Source: Ascoidea tarda (nom. inval.)
Taxonomy: Eukaryota > Ascomycota > Saccharomycetes > Ascoideales > Ascoideaceae
NCBI GenBank assembly: GCA_030560485.1
Contig: JAKTTS010000213.1
Location: 1-24,755, forward strand
Direction: 5' to 3'
DNA length: 24,755 nt
The position numbers were made by a program, and so were the translations under genes. The notes under the pieces are model-generated. The model was given only the letters and a program-made list of their open reading frames with translations, had not been told where the DNA came from and did not search any database. This document shows positions 10,601 to 18,399 of the stretch, in pieces. The first letter of the stretch is position 1, and each line of letters begins with the position of its first letter.

Positions 10601-11221
10601 TTAGAATTGGAGCCATTTGACTTGAGAATTATTAAGAACGATTTGGTTGCAAGATTCGGTAAGAATATTTCCGAGTGTGATATTGCATCATACAACATGT
10701 TCCCAAGGGTTTATGAAGACTTTAAGAAGATGCAAGATACATATGGAGATTTGTCAGTTATACCAACCAGATATTTCTTGGCTCCACCTAAATATGAAGA
10801 AGAAGTCCACATTACCATTGAGAAAGGTAAGACCTTGATTCTCAAGATGTTGGCTATTGGAGATTTGACCGACAAAGGTACCAGAGAAGTTTACTATGAA
10901 TTGAATGGTGAAATGAGAAAGGTTCCAGTTGTCGATAAGAAAGCAGCTGTTGAAACTGTCACCAGACCCAAAGCTGACGTTCACAATCCAAATGAAGTCG
11001 GAGCTCCAATGGCCGGTGTTGTCGTTGAAGTGAAGGTACACAAGGGTAGTGATGTTAAGAAGGGAGACGCAGTTGCCGTGTTAAGTGCTATGAAGATGGA
11101 AATGGTTATTTCAGCTACTGCTGATGGAGATATTACTGATGTTGCAGTCAACCAAGGAGATGCAGTTGATGCTGGTGATTTGTTGGTTAAGATTGGTAAA
11201 ATTGGTGCTAAAGAAGAATAA
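7658..11221 (+). CDS. PYC1: Pyruvate carboxylase (cytosolic, biotin-dependent)
   Basis: It carboxylates pyruvate to oxaloacetate using ATP and bicarbonate, refilling the TCA cycle and starting gluconeogenesis. The product has 1187 residues; yeast Pyc1 has 1178. Domain order: biotin carboxylase (~32-485; KILVANRGEIPIRIF at 33-47, ATP-grasp glycine loop GGGGRGM at 194-200, ERDCSVQRRHQKVVE); carboxyltransferase (~565-840; DTTWRDAHQS from 572, GIKDMAG with the carbamylated Lys at 745, metal site HVHTHD at 773-778); the conserved PYC domain; and the C-terminal biotinyl domain with AMKM, biotin Lys 1146. All key residues are present. No mitochondrial presequence is seen, agreeing with the cytosolic fungal enzyme. 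The N-terminus is about 12 residues longer than in S. cerevisiae. No CTG codon was found, and Gly codon choice changes mid-gene (see findings). Yeasts may have one or two paralogues, so the number in the symbol is nominal. Confidence 0.98.
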   Translation: MQTHQIDSSYAVPPPKNLGNIRDNMTILGSMNKILVANRGEIPIRIFRTAHELSMQTVAIFSHEDRLSMHRLKADEAYVIGEKGEFSPVQAYLQIDEIIKIAKEHNVSMIHPGYGFLSENSEFADKVEKSGIAWVGPPASVIDSVGDKVSARILASKCNVPTVPGTPGPIENVEEAQDFVNKHGYPVIIKAAFGGGGRGMRVVREGDDIADAFQRATSEAKAAFGNGTCFIERFLDKPKHIEVQLLADSYGNVVHLFERDCSVQRRHQKVVEIAPAKTLPIEVRDAILTDAVKLAKTANYRNAGTAEFLVDEQNRHYFIEINPRIQVEHTISEEITGVDIVAAQIQIAAGASLAQLGLLQDKITTRGFAIQCRITTEDPAKGFQPDTGRIEVYRSAGGNGVRLDGGNGFVGAVISPHYDSMLVKCSCSGSTYEIARRKMLRSLIEFRIRGVKTNIPFLIALLTNEVFVKGDCWTTFIDDTPSLFEMVHSNNRAQKLLNYLADLAVNGSSIAGQIGAPKLNTDVIIPTLHNEDGSVVDVTQPSSTGWMNIINNEGPEAFAKAVRKYDGCLIMDTTWRDAHQSLLATRVRTADILAIAQTTSHALQNAYSLECWGGATFDVAMRFLHEDPWVRLREMKKKCPNIPFQMLLRGANGLGYASLPDNAIDHFVLHAKNNGVDIFRVFDALNDIEQLTVGANAVKKAGGVLEATVCYSGDMLEPGKKYNLEYYLAFVDEIVKRGTHVLGIKDMAGTLKPSAATLLIKSIRKRYPDLPIHVHTHDSAGTGVASMIACAEAGADAIDVATNSMSGMTSQPSMYAFLASVEGNINTGINMRHARELDAYWAQMRLLYSCFEADLKGPDPEVYVHEIPGGQLTNLLFQAQQVGLGAQWAETKKAYREANLLLGDIVKVTPTSKVVGDLAQFMVSNKLTADDVRRLASSLDFPDSVLDFFEGLMGQPYGGFPEPLRSDVLRGKRRKLTVRPGLELEPFDLRIIKNDLVARFGKNISECDIASYNMFPRVYEDFKKMQDTYGDLSVIPTRYFLAPPKYEEEVHITIEKGKTLILKMLAIGDLTDKGTREVYYELNGEMRKVPVVDKKAAVETVTRPKADVHNPNEVGAPMAGVVVEVKVHKGSDVKKGDAVAVLSAMKMEMVISATADGDITDVAVNQGDAVDAGDLLVKIGKIGAKEE

Positions 11222-11446
11222 AAATAAAGCAATAGAAAACCAATAAAAAAAAAAATCAGTATAATTTAAAATATGTGGGGATAATGACAATATTCATGCT
11301 TTTTGCTCTTTATTTTTTTGTCTATAGTTTTTGTTTTAATTGATAACTTTTTTAATAAAAGAAAGAAGTTGTATTTTTTTTTATATTTTATAGTGAGATT
11401 TAAATTTAATTTGATTTAATTTTGATATTCTGAAAAGACATGTGCA

Positions 11447-11535
11447 TTTGAAAAGTAAAAAGTGAAAAATGAAAAGTGAAAAATGAAAAACATGAAAAAC
11501 CAAAAAACCAAAAATGGAAAGTGGAAAATGAAAAA
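11447..11535 (+). repeat. Degenerate purine-rich tandem repeat
   Basis: Irregular repeats of AAAAGTGAAAAATG-type units on the + strand make an almost pyrimidine-free stretch 3' of PYC. The 75- and 129-codon minus-strand frames through it (Phe/Ser/Leu-rich) are read-outs of the repeat. Confidence 0.65.
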
Positions 11536-12064
11536 TCAAAGAATTTGGGGAAAAAGTCGAAACGAAAATCAGGAGGTTTAGGTTTGAGAGTTCTAAAAAA
11601 AGGTGCACTGCTCAGCTCTTGAAGTTGGCTCCTGAAGTTGATAGCTGGCCTCAAGGTGAAACAATAAGTAAGAGGGAAAGAAGCCGGGACGTAGTGGCAG
11701 CATATTTGTGTGGAACTGGCGGTGGAAACAGCATTGGTGGTAAATTTCACCTGAGCAAAAACACTTGAAGGCTCTGCCAGAGGAGTGGTTTGCACACCAG
11801 TGTCAGGCCCCGCAGGCTGTACGCGTCCAAGAGCAGGTTTACGCGTTTGACAGCGTGCAGAGCCCAGTGGGACGAATCAAAGCACTGAGTCTCGTTCAGC
11901 AGGAGGCATGAGCATGCAGGACGTGGCGCACAGTACAGCTGAAGAGGTGTAGGAACAGACCACTGGGGTGGGCTGTCGGTGCAAGTTTTTACCCACACAC
12001 CAGGGCCTGGAAAGGAGCAACAAGGCCAGGGCTGGGAGGTGGGAAACTCGAGACAACAGAATGG

Positions 12065-12070
12065 TATAAA
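12065..12070 (+). promoter_or_regulatory. TATA box of the oxidase gene
   Basis: TATAAA lies 150 bp upstream of the ATG, just after the GC-richer island and before a T/C-rich leader. This is the expected spacing for a regulated, TATA-containing yeast promoter. Confidence 0.55.
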
Positions 12071-12214
12071 TTGGTTGCAATTTCCAATTGATTCGTTGCT
12101 TCTCTTTGTTTTTTCTCAGACTATTGCTTCTATCGATTCCAGCGACTCTAATTCGTTTTATTCCAGCTCAATTCTGTCTATATTCGCCTGTCCCCAGATC
12201 TTCTTCTCCTAAAA

Positions 12215-13339
12215 ATGGCCGTTTGCAATAATAAAAAAGTCATCGTTGTTGGCGCTGGTATCACTGGTTTAACTACTGCCTACGAGTTGTCTAAACAGGG
12301 CTACAAGGTCTTGATCATTGCCAAAAACTTGCCAACCGACGCCAAGTACTCTTACGACTACGCTTCAGCCTTTGCTGGTGCCCACTTCAGACCAATTCCT
12401 TCCTACTCCGACCAAGATGTGTTTGAAATGAAATTGAACAGAGCTACTTTCAAGAAATTAAAAGAATTTGCTGCTGAATTCCCAGAATCATCTGTCAAAT
12501 TTGTCAAGGGCATTGACTATCTCGAAGAACCCTCTTTAGGTTACGTCACTGGTACCAACATTGGTTACAATGCTCAAAACTTGAACGACTTCAAAATCTT
12601 ATCCGAAAATGTTATCCCATTCAACAACATCAAATACGGTGCCGAATACGAATCATGGATCGTAAACGCTCCTCACTTGTTGAAATTCTTGTTCAACAGG
12701 TTGACTGTTTTTTACAACGTCAAATTCATCCAATTGGATGTCCTCTCTCTCAAACAAGTCTTTGAAGCCTCCAGTTGTTTTGCTGACTTTTCAGACATAT
12801 TGGGTGTAATCAACGCTACCGGCAGAGGTTTACAATACTACGGTGGTTACGATCCTGAAGTGTTCTTTGTCAGATCTCAAACTTTGCTTGTGTCCAAACC
12901 AAACTGCCCCAAACCACCATTAATTCCATACTACAACAAGACCCTTACCATCCAACATTCCGATGGAAAATTCGTCTACGTTTTAAAGAGACCAATTGAT
13001 GGCGGTTTCATCATCGGTGGCACCAAACAAATCAATGACTTCTGTCCATTTGAAAGAGAATCCGAAACCCAAGAATTGATCGAAAGCGCCAAACCTTACT
13101 TTAAAGAATTGTTAAGCCTAGAAGGTGAATTCAACATCCAAAAAGTCAATGTTGGTATCAGAGCCGTTAGAAAAGGTGGTTTGAAATTGTCAAAGGTCTT
13201 GATCAAAGAACAAGGCAACAAATTCTTGATCGACGCCTACGGTGCAGGTGCTATGGCCCACGAGTTGTCCTTCGGTATCGCTGAAAAAGTCGTTGAAATG
13301 GTCAATGACAAACACGAATACATCTCTGCCAAATTATAA
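12215..13339 (+). CDS. D-amino-acid oxidase family flavoprotein, peroxisomal (PTS1)
   Basis: A 374-residue FAD oxidoreductase of the DAO/DASPO family, which oxidises D-amino acids to 2-oxo acids, ammonia and H2O2. The N-terminal dinucleotide-binding motif is VVGAGITGLTTAYEL (GAGITG at 13-18), followed by the DAO-type block with SAFAGAHFRP. Later family blocks are FVYVLKRPIDGG with FIIGGT (Tyr255, compare YxIPRPGG) and VGIRAVRKGG, whose Arg316 aligns with the substrate-carboxylate Arg. The C-terminus is SAKL, a PTS1 signal, so the peroxisome is the predicted site, where catalase removes H2O2. The C-terminal loop reads GAGAMAHELSFG (343-354), where yeast DAOs usually have Tyr-Gln before the Ser: His349 and Glu350 replace them. 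Substrate preference may therefore differ (D-Asp/D-Glu or another imino acid). The TATA box lies 150 bp upstream. Family call is firm; substrate is not. Confidence 0.88.
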   Translation: MAVCNNKKVIVVGAGITGLTTAYELSKQGYKVLIIAKNLPTDAKYSYDYASAFAGAHFRPIPSYSDQDVFEMKLNRATFKKLKEFAAEFPESSVKFVKGIDYLEEPSLGYVTGTNIGYNAQNLNDFKILSENVIPFNNIKYGAEYESWIVNAPHLLKFLFNRLTVFYNVKFIQLDVLSLKQVFEASSCFADFSDILGVINATGRGLQYYGGYDPEVFFVRSQTLLVSKPNCPKPPLIPYYNKTLTIQHSDGKFVYVLKRPIDGGFIIGGTKQINDFCPFERESETQELIESAKPYFKELLSLEGEFNIQKVNVGIRAVRKGGLKLSKVLIKEQGNKFLIDAYGAGAMAHELSFGIAEKVVEMVNDKHEYISAKL

Positions 13340-13587
13340 TCAATCTCAATTCACAAAGCTTATTCACTCAATAGAAACGCCGATAGTCTTAGGTTTTCAA
13401 TTGTTTGAATTTATCATTTGGCATTTTTTATTTTCAAAACCACCTCTCTCTCTCTCTCTTTTTGTATTCATTTTTTGTTCTTCCATTTTCATCTTAAAAT
13501 CATCTCACACACAATGGTCTTATAGTCGAATAAAAACTCCCCCCAAGCATTATCTATCAACCGTAGCACTCGTCTTCTGACTATCCT

Positions 13588-13611
13588 CTCACCATCTCAC
13601 CATCTCACCAT
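13588..13611 (+). repeat. Three tandem copies of CTCACCAT
   Basis: Exactly three perfect 8-bp units between the oxidase 3' flank and the HMGR promoter. Confidence 0.85.
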
Positions 13612-13743
13612 CCCTCTTTCATTTATCGAACCACCGAATGCGTTGAGTGCGATTTTCTCCGTCCGCCCATCCGCTCTTTCGCGGCCATCCTGAAATTGCC
13701 GCTTTGGGGCTGGGTGGAGAAAAACCCTTAGTGACGAAACCCA

Positions 13744-13750
13744 TCGTATA
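13744..13750 (+). promoter_or_regulatory. Sterol regulatory element core (Upc2/Ecm22 type)
   Basis: TCGTATA is the exact core bound by the zinc-cluster regulators Upc2 and Ecm22 at yeast ERG genes. It lies 415 bp upstream of the HMG-CoA reductase ATG, and I noticed no other copy in the window. Placement before a sterol-pathway gene makes function plausible, though a 7-mer can arise by chance. Confidence 0.5.
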
Positions 13751-13796
13751 GTTTCTCCCTCCAAAGAGTTTAAAAGAGGTGAAAAGACCTGCAGCG

Positions 13797-13853
13797 TCTT
13801 CTCTTTCTCTCTTTCTTCTTCTTTCTTCTTCCTCCTCCTTCCTCCTTCTCCTT
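13797..13853 (+). repeat. 57-nt pure polypyrimidine tract
   Basis: Uninterrupted C/T on the + strand (TCTTCTCTTTCTCTC and on), about 305-360 bp before the HMGR ATG. Such tracts exclude nucleosomes or form unusual helices in yeast promoters. Confidence 0.85.
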
Positions 13854-14158
13854 ATATCAAAGTGTTTCTGCTGCTTTGGCCTCTCGTTGGGTAATTGACT
13901 GCTTCATCACAACAGTTCTCTGTTTCAACGCTTTCTTCACCAACAAAGCCCAGCTCCACCCCAATTCTTGATTAGATTCACTTACAATTCCTCTCTCAGA
14001 GTTAATCGCCCAATCCTTTTTATTCCTTTACCAATCATTGACTCAACATTTTCGTTTTTTGTTTTTTTTTCATTTTTTTTTTATTTTTCTACTGATTTAT
14101 TCTCATACTCTTACTCTACCATAATACTACACTACCATACTCTTACCCCATTACAAAC

Positions 14159-17100
14159 ATGGCATTCCCTGGTTTTGAAACTGCTTCCGTTATTGCTGCT
14201 TATCTCTCAAAAATAAGTGCTCTAAAACCTATTCATACCCTTTTGCTTGTCGCCCTATTTTCAATTATCTCCTACTTATCTCTAGTCGACGAGTACTTCA
14301 TTCATTCTTCAAATAACCATACTGGTGATGCTGCAAATTCCCTCAACAATCTAAATTCCTATTTCTTGCCTTCATCCTTGAATTTTAATGATGCTAATAA
14401 TTGGATCGATATCACTAAAAGCTTCAACAGCTTAAACTCCCTTTACCAGAACTCAACTCACTTGGCCTTACTACCCTTGAGATTCAAAACTATTTCCAAT
14501 AATGATTTATCCCTTTTACCAACTTTCGATCAATCCCTAATTGACTCAATTTCTGCCAACATTTCTTCCTCTTCCTCTTTCTCTCCTTCTAACTCATTTT
14601 TCATCGATATCATTCACGATTCTACCACCCTTAACGAAAACTACCTTGTCCTAGACTACAACGACGACATCTTAAAATCTCTTATCAATAACAATCTCTC
14701 TTTCTTAAAATCTCCCAACAATTCAACAATGTGGAAAATCTCTCACCAATATAGAATAGGCCAGTACCAACAACTACTATCCTCAAACTACAAAAAACTT
14801 CTCAGCATAATCAAAGGCGCTGAAACCTTTGACATCATTATAGTTACAATCGTTTACATCATCATGTATTTCACATTTGCAAAATTATTCTACGACATGA
14901 AAAGAAAAGCAAACTCAAAGTTTTGGTTGCCTCTAGCTGTATTATCCACAAAGGCAATTGCCTTCTTATTCGCCCTATTCGTCACAACAAAAATCCTATC
15001 CCTAAAAGTATCTCTCTTATCCATATCAGAAGGTTTTCCCTTTTTAATCTCAATCATTGGTTTTAACAACATGGTCTTGATCACTTCTGCTGTTATCGGC
15101 ACATCAAACAACCAACTACTAGACCTAGGTGTTGGAAACTTGATTTTCAAAGTCATCAAAGTTCAATCAATTCCCTTCATCAGAGACAACTTGTTGTTCA
15201 TAACATCACTAATCGGCTGCTCTCTCTATGCTTCGAAACTAGAAGCTTTGAAAAACTTTTGTATTTTAAGCGCTCTATTTCTCTTTTTCAACGTTATATT
15301 GACCTTTACCTTTTTCGCTTCAATCTTGGCTCTAAAAGTTGAAATCAATTTAATCCATCAATCAACTTCAATTAAAAACGCTCTCGAAGAAGAAGGCGTC
15401 GACTCTTTCTTAGCTGAATCTGTCGCAAATCAAACTCTAAAAGATGACTTTGTCTTTATCGACTCTCCAAATGAATCAACTATAACCATCTTTAAACTGG
15501 TCGTTATTCTTGCCTTTGTCCTATTTCAACTCTGGTTTTTCAAAACTAATTGGATCAGCTCATCGGCTATCGAATCAATTAAATTAAAAGTTAACGATAT
15601 TCAGTTCTTATCTCTAAATATTGCAAGTCAGTTTAACTTAAACTCCATCCACGAACACCACTCTGCTAGCCAAAACAACAACGGTATAGTTTTAACTGTT
15701 CTCGAGCCTTTAATCTACTTGCCTCAAAATAACTTTTTCTATAAAGTTGAAGACCACGTTGTCCATTTCTTGGAATTAATCTCCGGCTCAATTAGAGATA
15801 GATTCATCAGCAAATTCCTATTATTAGCGTTTTTTGTGAGCTCTTTTGTTAATATTTACCTTTTAAATGCTGCAAGATTATATAACCTTGATAAACCAAT
15901 CCAACAATACAACAGAATGATATCTGAATCAGTCCCTTCAACTCCCGGTCAATTATCAAGAAGAACATCCTTTGCTAGTATATCATCTCATACAACTTCC
16001 TCATCGGGCTCTTATGCATCCAGAGATGTCAGGTCTTCAATTCAACCAATTATTCACGAAAAACCCATCATTTCTGAAAACGACATAATCGAAGCAAAAA
16101 AACAAAATTCAATCAATAACAAAAGTAACGAAATCACAAAACCTCCACCTACCGCTCAGGACCAAACTGTTAATGGCACTTCTCGTTCTCACTCACATAC
16201 TCATCCTCATTCTCACTCTCAAAAATCACACGAATCCGACTCCAAATATGATCATAACGCTCATGTTAAAAAATCTTATGAAGAAGCCTTGAAATATTTT
16301 GAATCTGGCAAGTTGGTAGAATTAAGTAACGATAACATTGCTGAATTGGTTTTTAAAGGTAATATACCCTTGTATTCCTTGGAAAAAAGATTGGGTAATA
16401 ATACTAGAGCTGTTATTGTTCGTAGAAAGGCAATCTCCCAATTGGCAAATGCTCCCGTACTAAAAAGTTCAAGGTTACCATATCTTCATTACGATTATGA
16501 TCGTGTTTTCGGTGCATGTTGTGAAAACGTAATTGGCTATATGCCATTGCCTGTTGGTATTGCTGGTCCAATAATCATTGATGGAAAACCATATCACATT
16601 CCAATGGCAACAACTGAAGGCTGCTTGGTTGCTTCTGCTATGCGTGGTTGTAAAGCAATTAACGCTGGTGGTGGTGTTATTACTGTTCTAACTAGAGATG
16701 GTATGACTAGAGGTCCATGTGTTCGTTTCCCAACTCTTAAAGAAGCAGGTGGGGCTAAAATTTGGATCGATTCCGATGAAGGTCAAGAAGAATTGAAAAA
16801 ACAATTCGACTCAACCTCAAGGTTTGCAAGATTACAACATGTCTTTACCGCTTTAGCTGGAACTTTATTATACGTTCGTTTTAGAACAACCACTGGAGAT
16901 GCTATGGGTATGAACATGATTTCAAAAGGTACTGAACATTGTTTGAAATATCTTTCTGAATATCGTTTTCCTCGTATGGAAGTGATTGCAGTGTCTGGTA
17001 ATTTCTGTACTGATAAAAAGTCTGCTGCAGTTAACTGGATCAACGGTCGTGGTAAAAGTGTTGTTGCAGAAGCTAGAATTCCTGCTGAAGTTGTAAGAAA

Positions 17101-17683
17101 AGTTTTGAAAAGTGATGTTGACGCGTTAATTGATTTGAATATAAGCAAAAATCTTATTGGGTCTGCAATGGCAGGAGCTATTGGTGGTTTCAATGCTCAC
17201 GCAGCCAATTTAGTCACAGCTGTTTTCTTAGCAACTGGCCAAGATCCAGCCCAAAATGTTGAAAGTTCAAACTGTATTACACTAATGCATAAAGATCCAG
17301 AAGGTAGTCTTCAAATTTCAGTTTCTATGCCATCGATTGAAGTCGGCACAATTGGAGGTGGTACAATTTTGGATGCACAAAATTCAATGTTAGAATTATT
17401 AGGAGTTAGAGGACCTCACCCAACCAACCCTGGAGAAAATGCAAGACAATTGGCCAAGATTGTGGCCAGTGCAGTTTTAGCTGGTGAGTTATCATTATGT
17501 TCAGCTTTAGCCGCAGGCCATTTGGTTCAAAGTCATATGCAGCATAATAGAGCAAAACCAGCAGGTTCTGTTGCTGCTCCTGCTACCAACTCATCAGCAC
17601 CTAATACTAGTTCTTCAGCTACTAAAAGGGCTAGTGAGTTAAAGCGTCTTCAAGAAGGCTCAAAAATTTGCATTAAAAGTTGA
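14159..17683 (+). CDS. HMG1: HMG-CoA reductase (ER membrane)
   Basis: Reduces HMG-CoA to mevalonate with NADPH, the controlled step of sterol and isoprenoid synthesis, in the ER membrane. Length is 1174 residues. Residues ~23-45 form TM1, followed by a Ser/Asn-rich lumenal loop with NNS/NST sequons. A multi-span block from Phe224 to ~395 corresponds to the sterol-sensing region, and further spans lie near 440-462 and 550-575. The linker (~590-710) is Ser-rich and has a His-rich tract at 677-691. The catalytic domain follows: ENVIGYMPLPVGIAGP, MATTEGCLVAS (Glu820), GMNMISKGTEH (Lys923), TGQDPAQNVESSN (Asp1029) and GHLVQSHMQHNR (catalytic His1126). All catalytic residues are intact. After HNR the residue is Ala, so the animal AMPK Ser is absent. 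One CTG codon (447) lies in a membrane span. The promoter has a TCGTATA sterol element. Confidence 0.98.
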   Translation: MAFPGFETASVIAAYLSKISALKPIHTLLLVALFSIISYLSLVDEYFIHSSNNHTGDAANSLNNLNSYFLPSSLNFNDANNWIDITKSFNSLNSLYQNSTHLALLPLRFKTISNNDLSLLPTFDQSLIDSISANISSSSSFSPSNSFFIDIIHDSTTLNENYLVLDYNDDILKSLINNNLSFLKSPNNSTMWKISHQYRIGQYQQLLSSNYKKLLSIIKGAETFDIIIVTIVYIIMYFTFAKLFYDMKRKANSKFWLPLAVLSTKAIAFLFALFVTTKILSLKVSLLSISEGFPFLISIIGFNNMVLITSAVIGTSNNQLLDLGVGNLIFKVIKVQSIPFIRDNLLFITSLIGCSLYASKLEALKNFCILSALFLFFNVILTFTFFASILALKVEINLIHQSTSIKNALEEEGVDSFLAESVANQTLKDDFVFIDSPNESTITIFKLVVILAFVLFQLWFFKTNWISSSAIESIKLKVNDIQFLSLNIASQFNLNSIHEHHSASQNNNGIVLTVLEPLIYLPQNNFFYKVEDHVVHFLELISGSIRDRFISKFLLLAFFVSSFVNIYLLNAARLYNLDKPIQQYNRMISESVPSTPGQLSRRTSFASISSHTTSSSGSYASRDVRSSIQPIIHEKPIISENDIIEAKKQNSINNKSNEITKPPPTAQDQTVNGTSRSHSHTHPHSHSQKSHESDSKYDHNAHVKKSYEEALKYFESGKLVELSNDNIAELVFKGNIPLYSLEKRLGNNTRAVIVRRKAISQLANAPVLKSSRLPYLHYDYDRVFGACCENVIGYMPLPVGIAGPIIIDGKPYHIPMATTEGCLVASAMRGCKAINAGGGVITVLTRDGMTRGPCVRFPTLKEAGGAKIWIDSDEGQEELKKQFDSTSRFARLQHVFTALAGTLLYVRFRTTTGDAMGMNMISKGTEHCLKYLSEYRFPRMEVIAVSGNFCTDKKSAAVNWINGRGKSVVAEARIPAEVVRKVLKSDVDALIDLNISKNLIGSAMAGAIGGFNAHAANLVTAVFLATGQDPAQNVESSNCITLMHKDPEGSLQISVSMPSIEVGTIGGGTILDAQNSMLELLGVRGPHPTNPGENARQLAKIVASAVLAGELSLCSALAAGHLVQSHMQHNRAKPAGSVAAPATNSSAPNTSSSATKRASELKRLQEGSKICIKS

Positions 17684-18399
17684 TTTAAATTTTGGTTTTA
17701 AAATGAAGTGCATATCTTCTTTTTTTTTTTTTTTTATTATTACTAAAATTTCCAATATCAACTTTATTTTAATTTCAGTTTCACGTTCACTTTTCTCCGG
17801 ATTTCTCAGTATTGTTTTTTTTTCTTGATATTTTATTTTATTATTTTTCTGATGGTTATATTTTTGATGCCTATATTTTTCAAATTCTAATTTTAAATTC
17901 TATTTTAATTTTGCTATCTATAATCTATTTGCTGGTGGAGATTCAAAAATACCAATTTTTTGCTTTATTTTAGCTTTTGCTTGTGATTATATTTGAATAA
18001 AAGTAAATATTCTTATTATGATAATTTTTCTATTCTGTTAACCATTGTTTATAAATATTAAGAAACAATTGTAATGGTGATATAATAAACATTTTTATAT
18101 TCAAGTGCATAAATGAGTTGAGTTTGTAGGACAACAAAAAGGAGGTAAAGAAATATCAGAGAGAAACACAATTTTGTGCATTGCTATGTTTGTTTTTATG
18201 AAAGTGTTTCATTCGAGTTGATTTACAGAATGATAGTTCGGCGATTCGATAAAGGACTCATTAAAACTATGGAAAAATATTTAGTAATAACAATCGAAAT
18301 ACAAAACAAAACAAGCAAAACAAAAGCCCAACTGTGAATATATCAAAAGAAAGAAAAAGAAAACATGATTGCAGAAACTAGGTAGTCTAATGGTTTTAA
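17684..18399. other. Convergent intergenic spacer, HMGR / GPI-protein gene
   Basis: A 716-bp AT-rich spacer between convergent genes, with an 18-base T run near 17720 and other T-rich stretches suited to 3'-end formation. No RNA gene or open frame of note. Confidence 0.6.

Larger units (their letters stand above)
11222..12214. promoter_or_regulatory. PYC 3' end and oxidase-gene promoter region
   Basis: The first ~180 bases are AT-rich 3' flank. About 11445-11570 is a purine-rich tract of degenerate GTGAAAAATGAAAA units. About 11590-12060 is a GC-richer island upstream of the oxidase gene. It includes GCGGGG on the minus strand near 11805-11811, resembling a Mig1 glucose-repression core, a weak match. 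The open frames in it are not supported as genes. Confidence 0.5.
13340..14158. promoter_or_regulatory. HMG-CoA reductase promoter region
   Basis: An 819-bp upstream region with several simple elements in order: a CT dinucleotide run (about 13444-13460), three perfect tandem copies of CTCACCAT (13588-13611), a GC-rich block (about 13640-13720), a sterol-type element (13744-13750), and a 57-nt pure pyrimidine tract (13797-13853). A T/C-rich leader leads to the ATG. No coding frame is supported. Confidence 0.65.

Noticed and set aside
11381-11795. 75- and 129-codon minus-strand frames 3' of PYC
   Set aside because: Phe/Ser-rich translations of the purine-rich tandem repeat.
11747-12080. 83- and 67-codon minus-strand frames upstream of the oxidase
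   Set aside because: Cys/Leu/Ser-rich read-outs of a GC-richer promoter block, overlapping each other.
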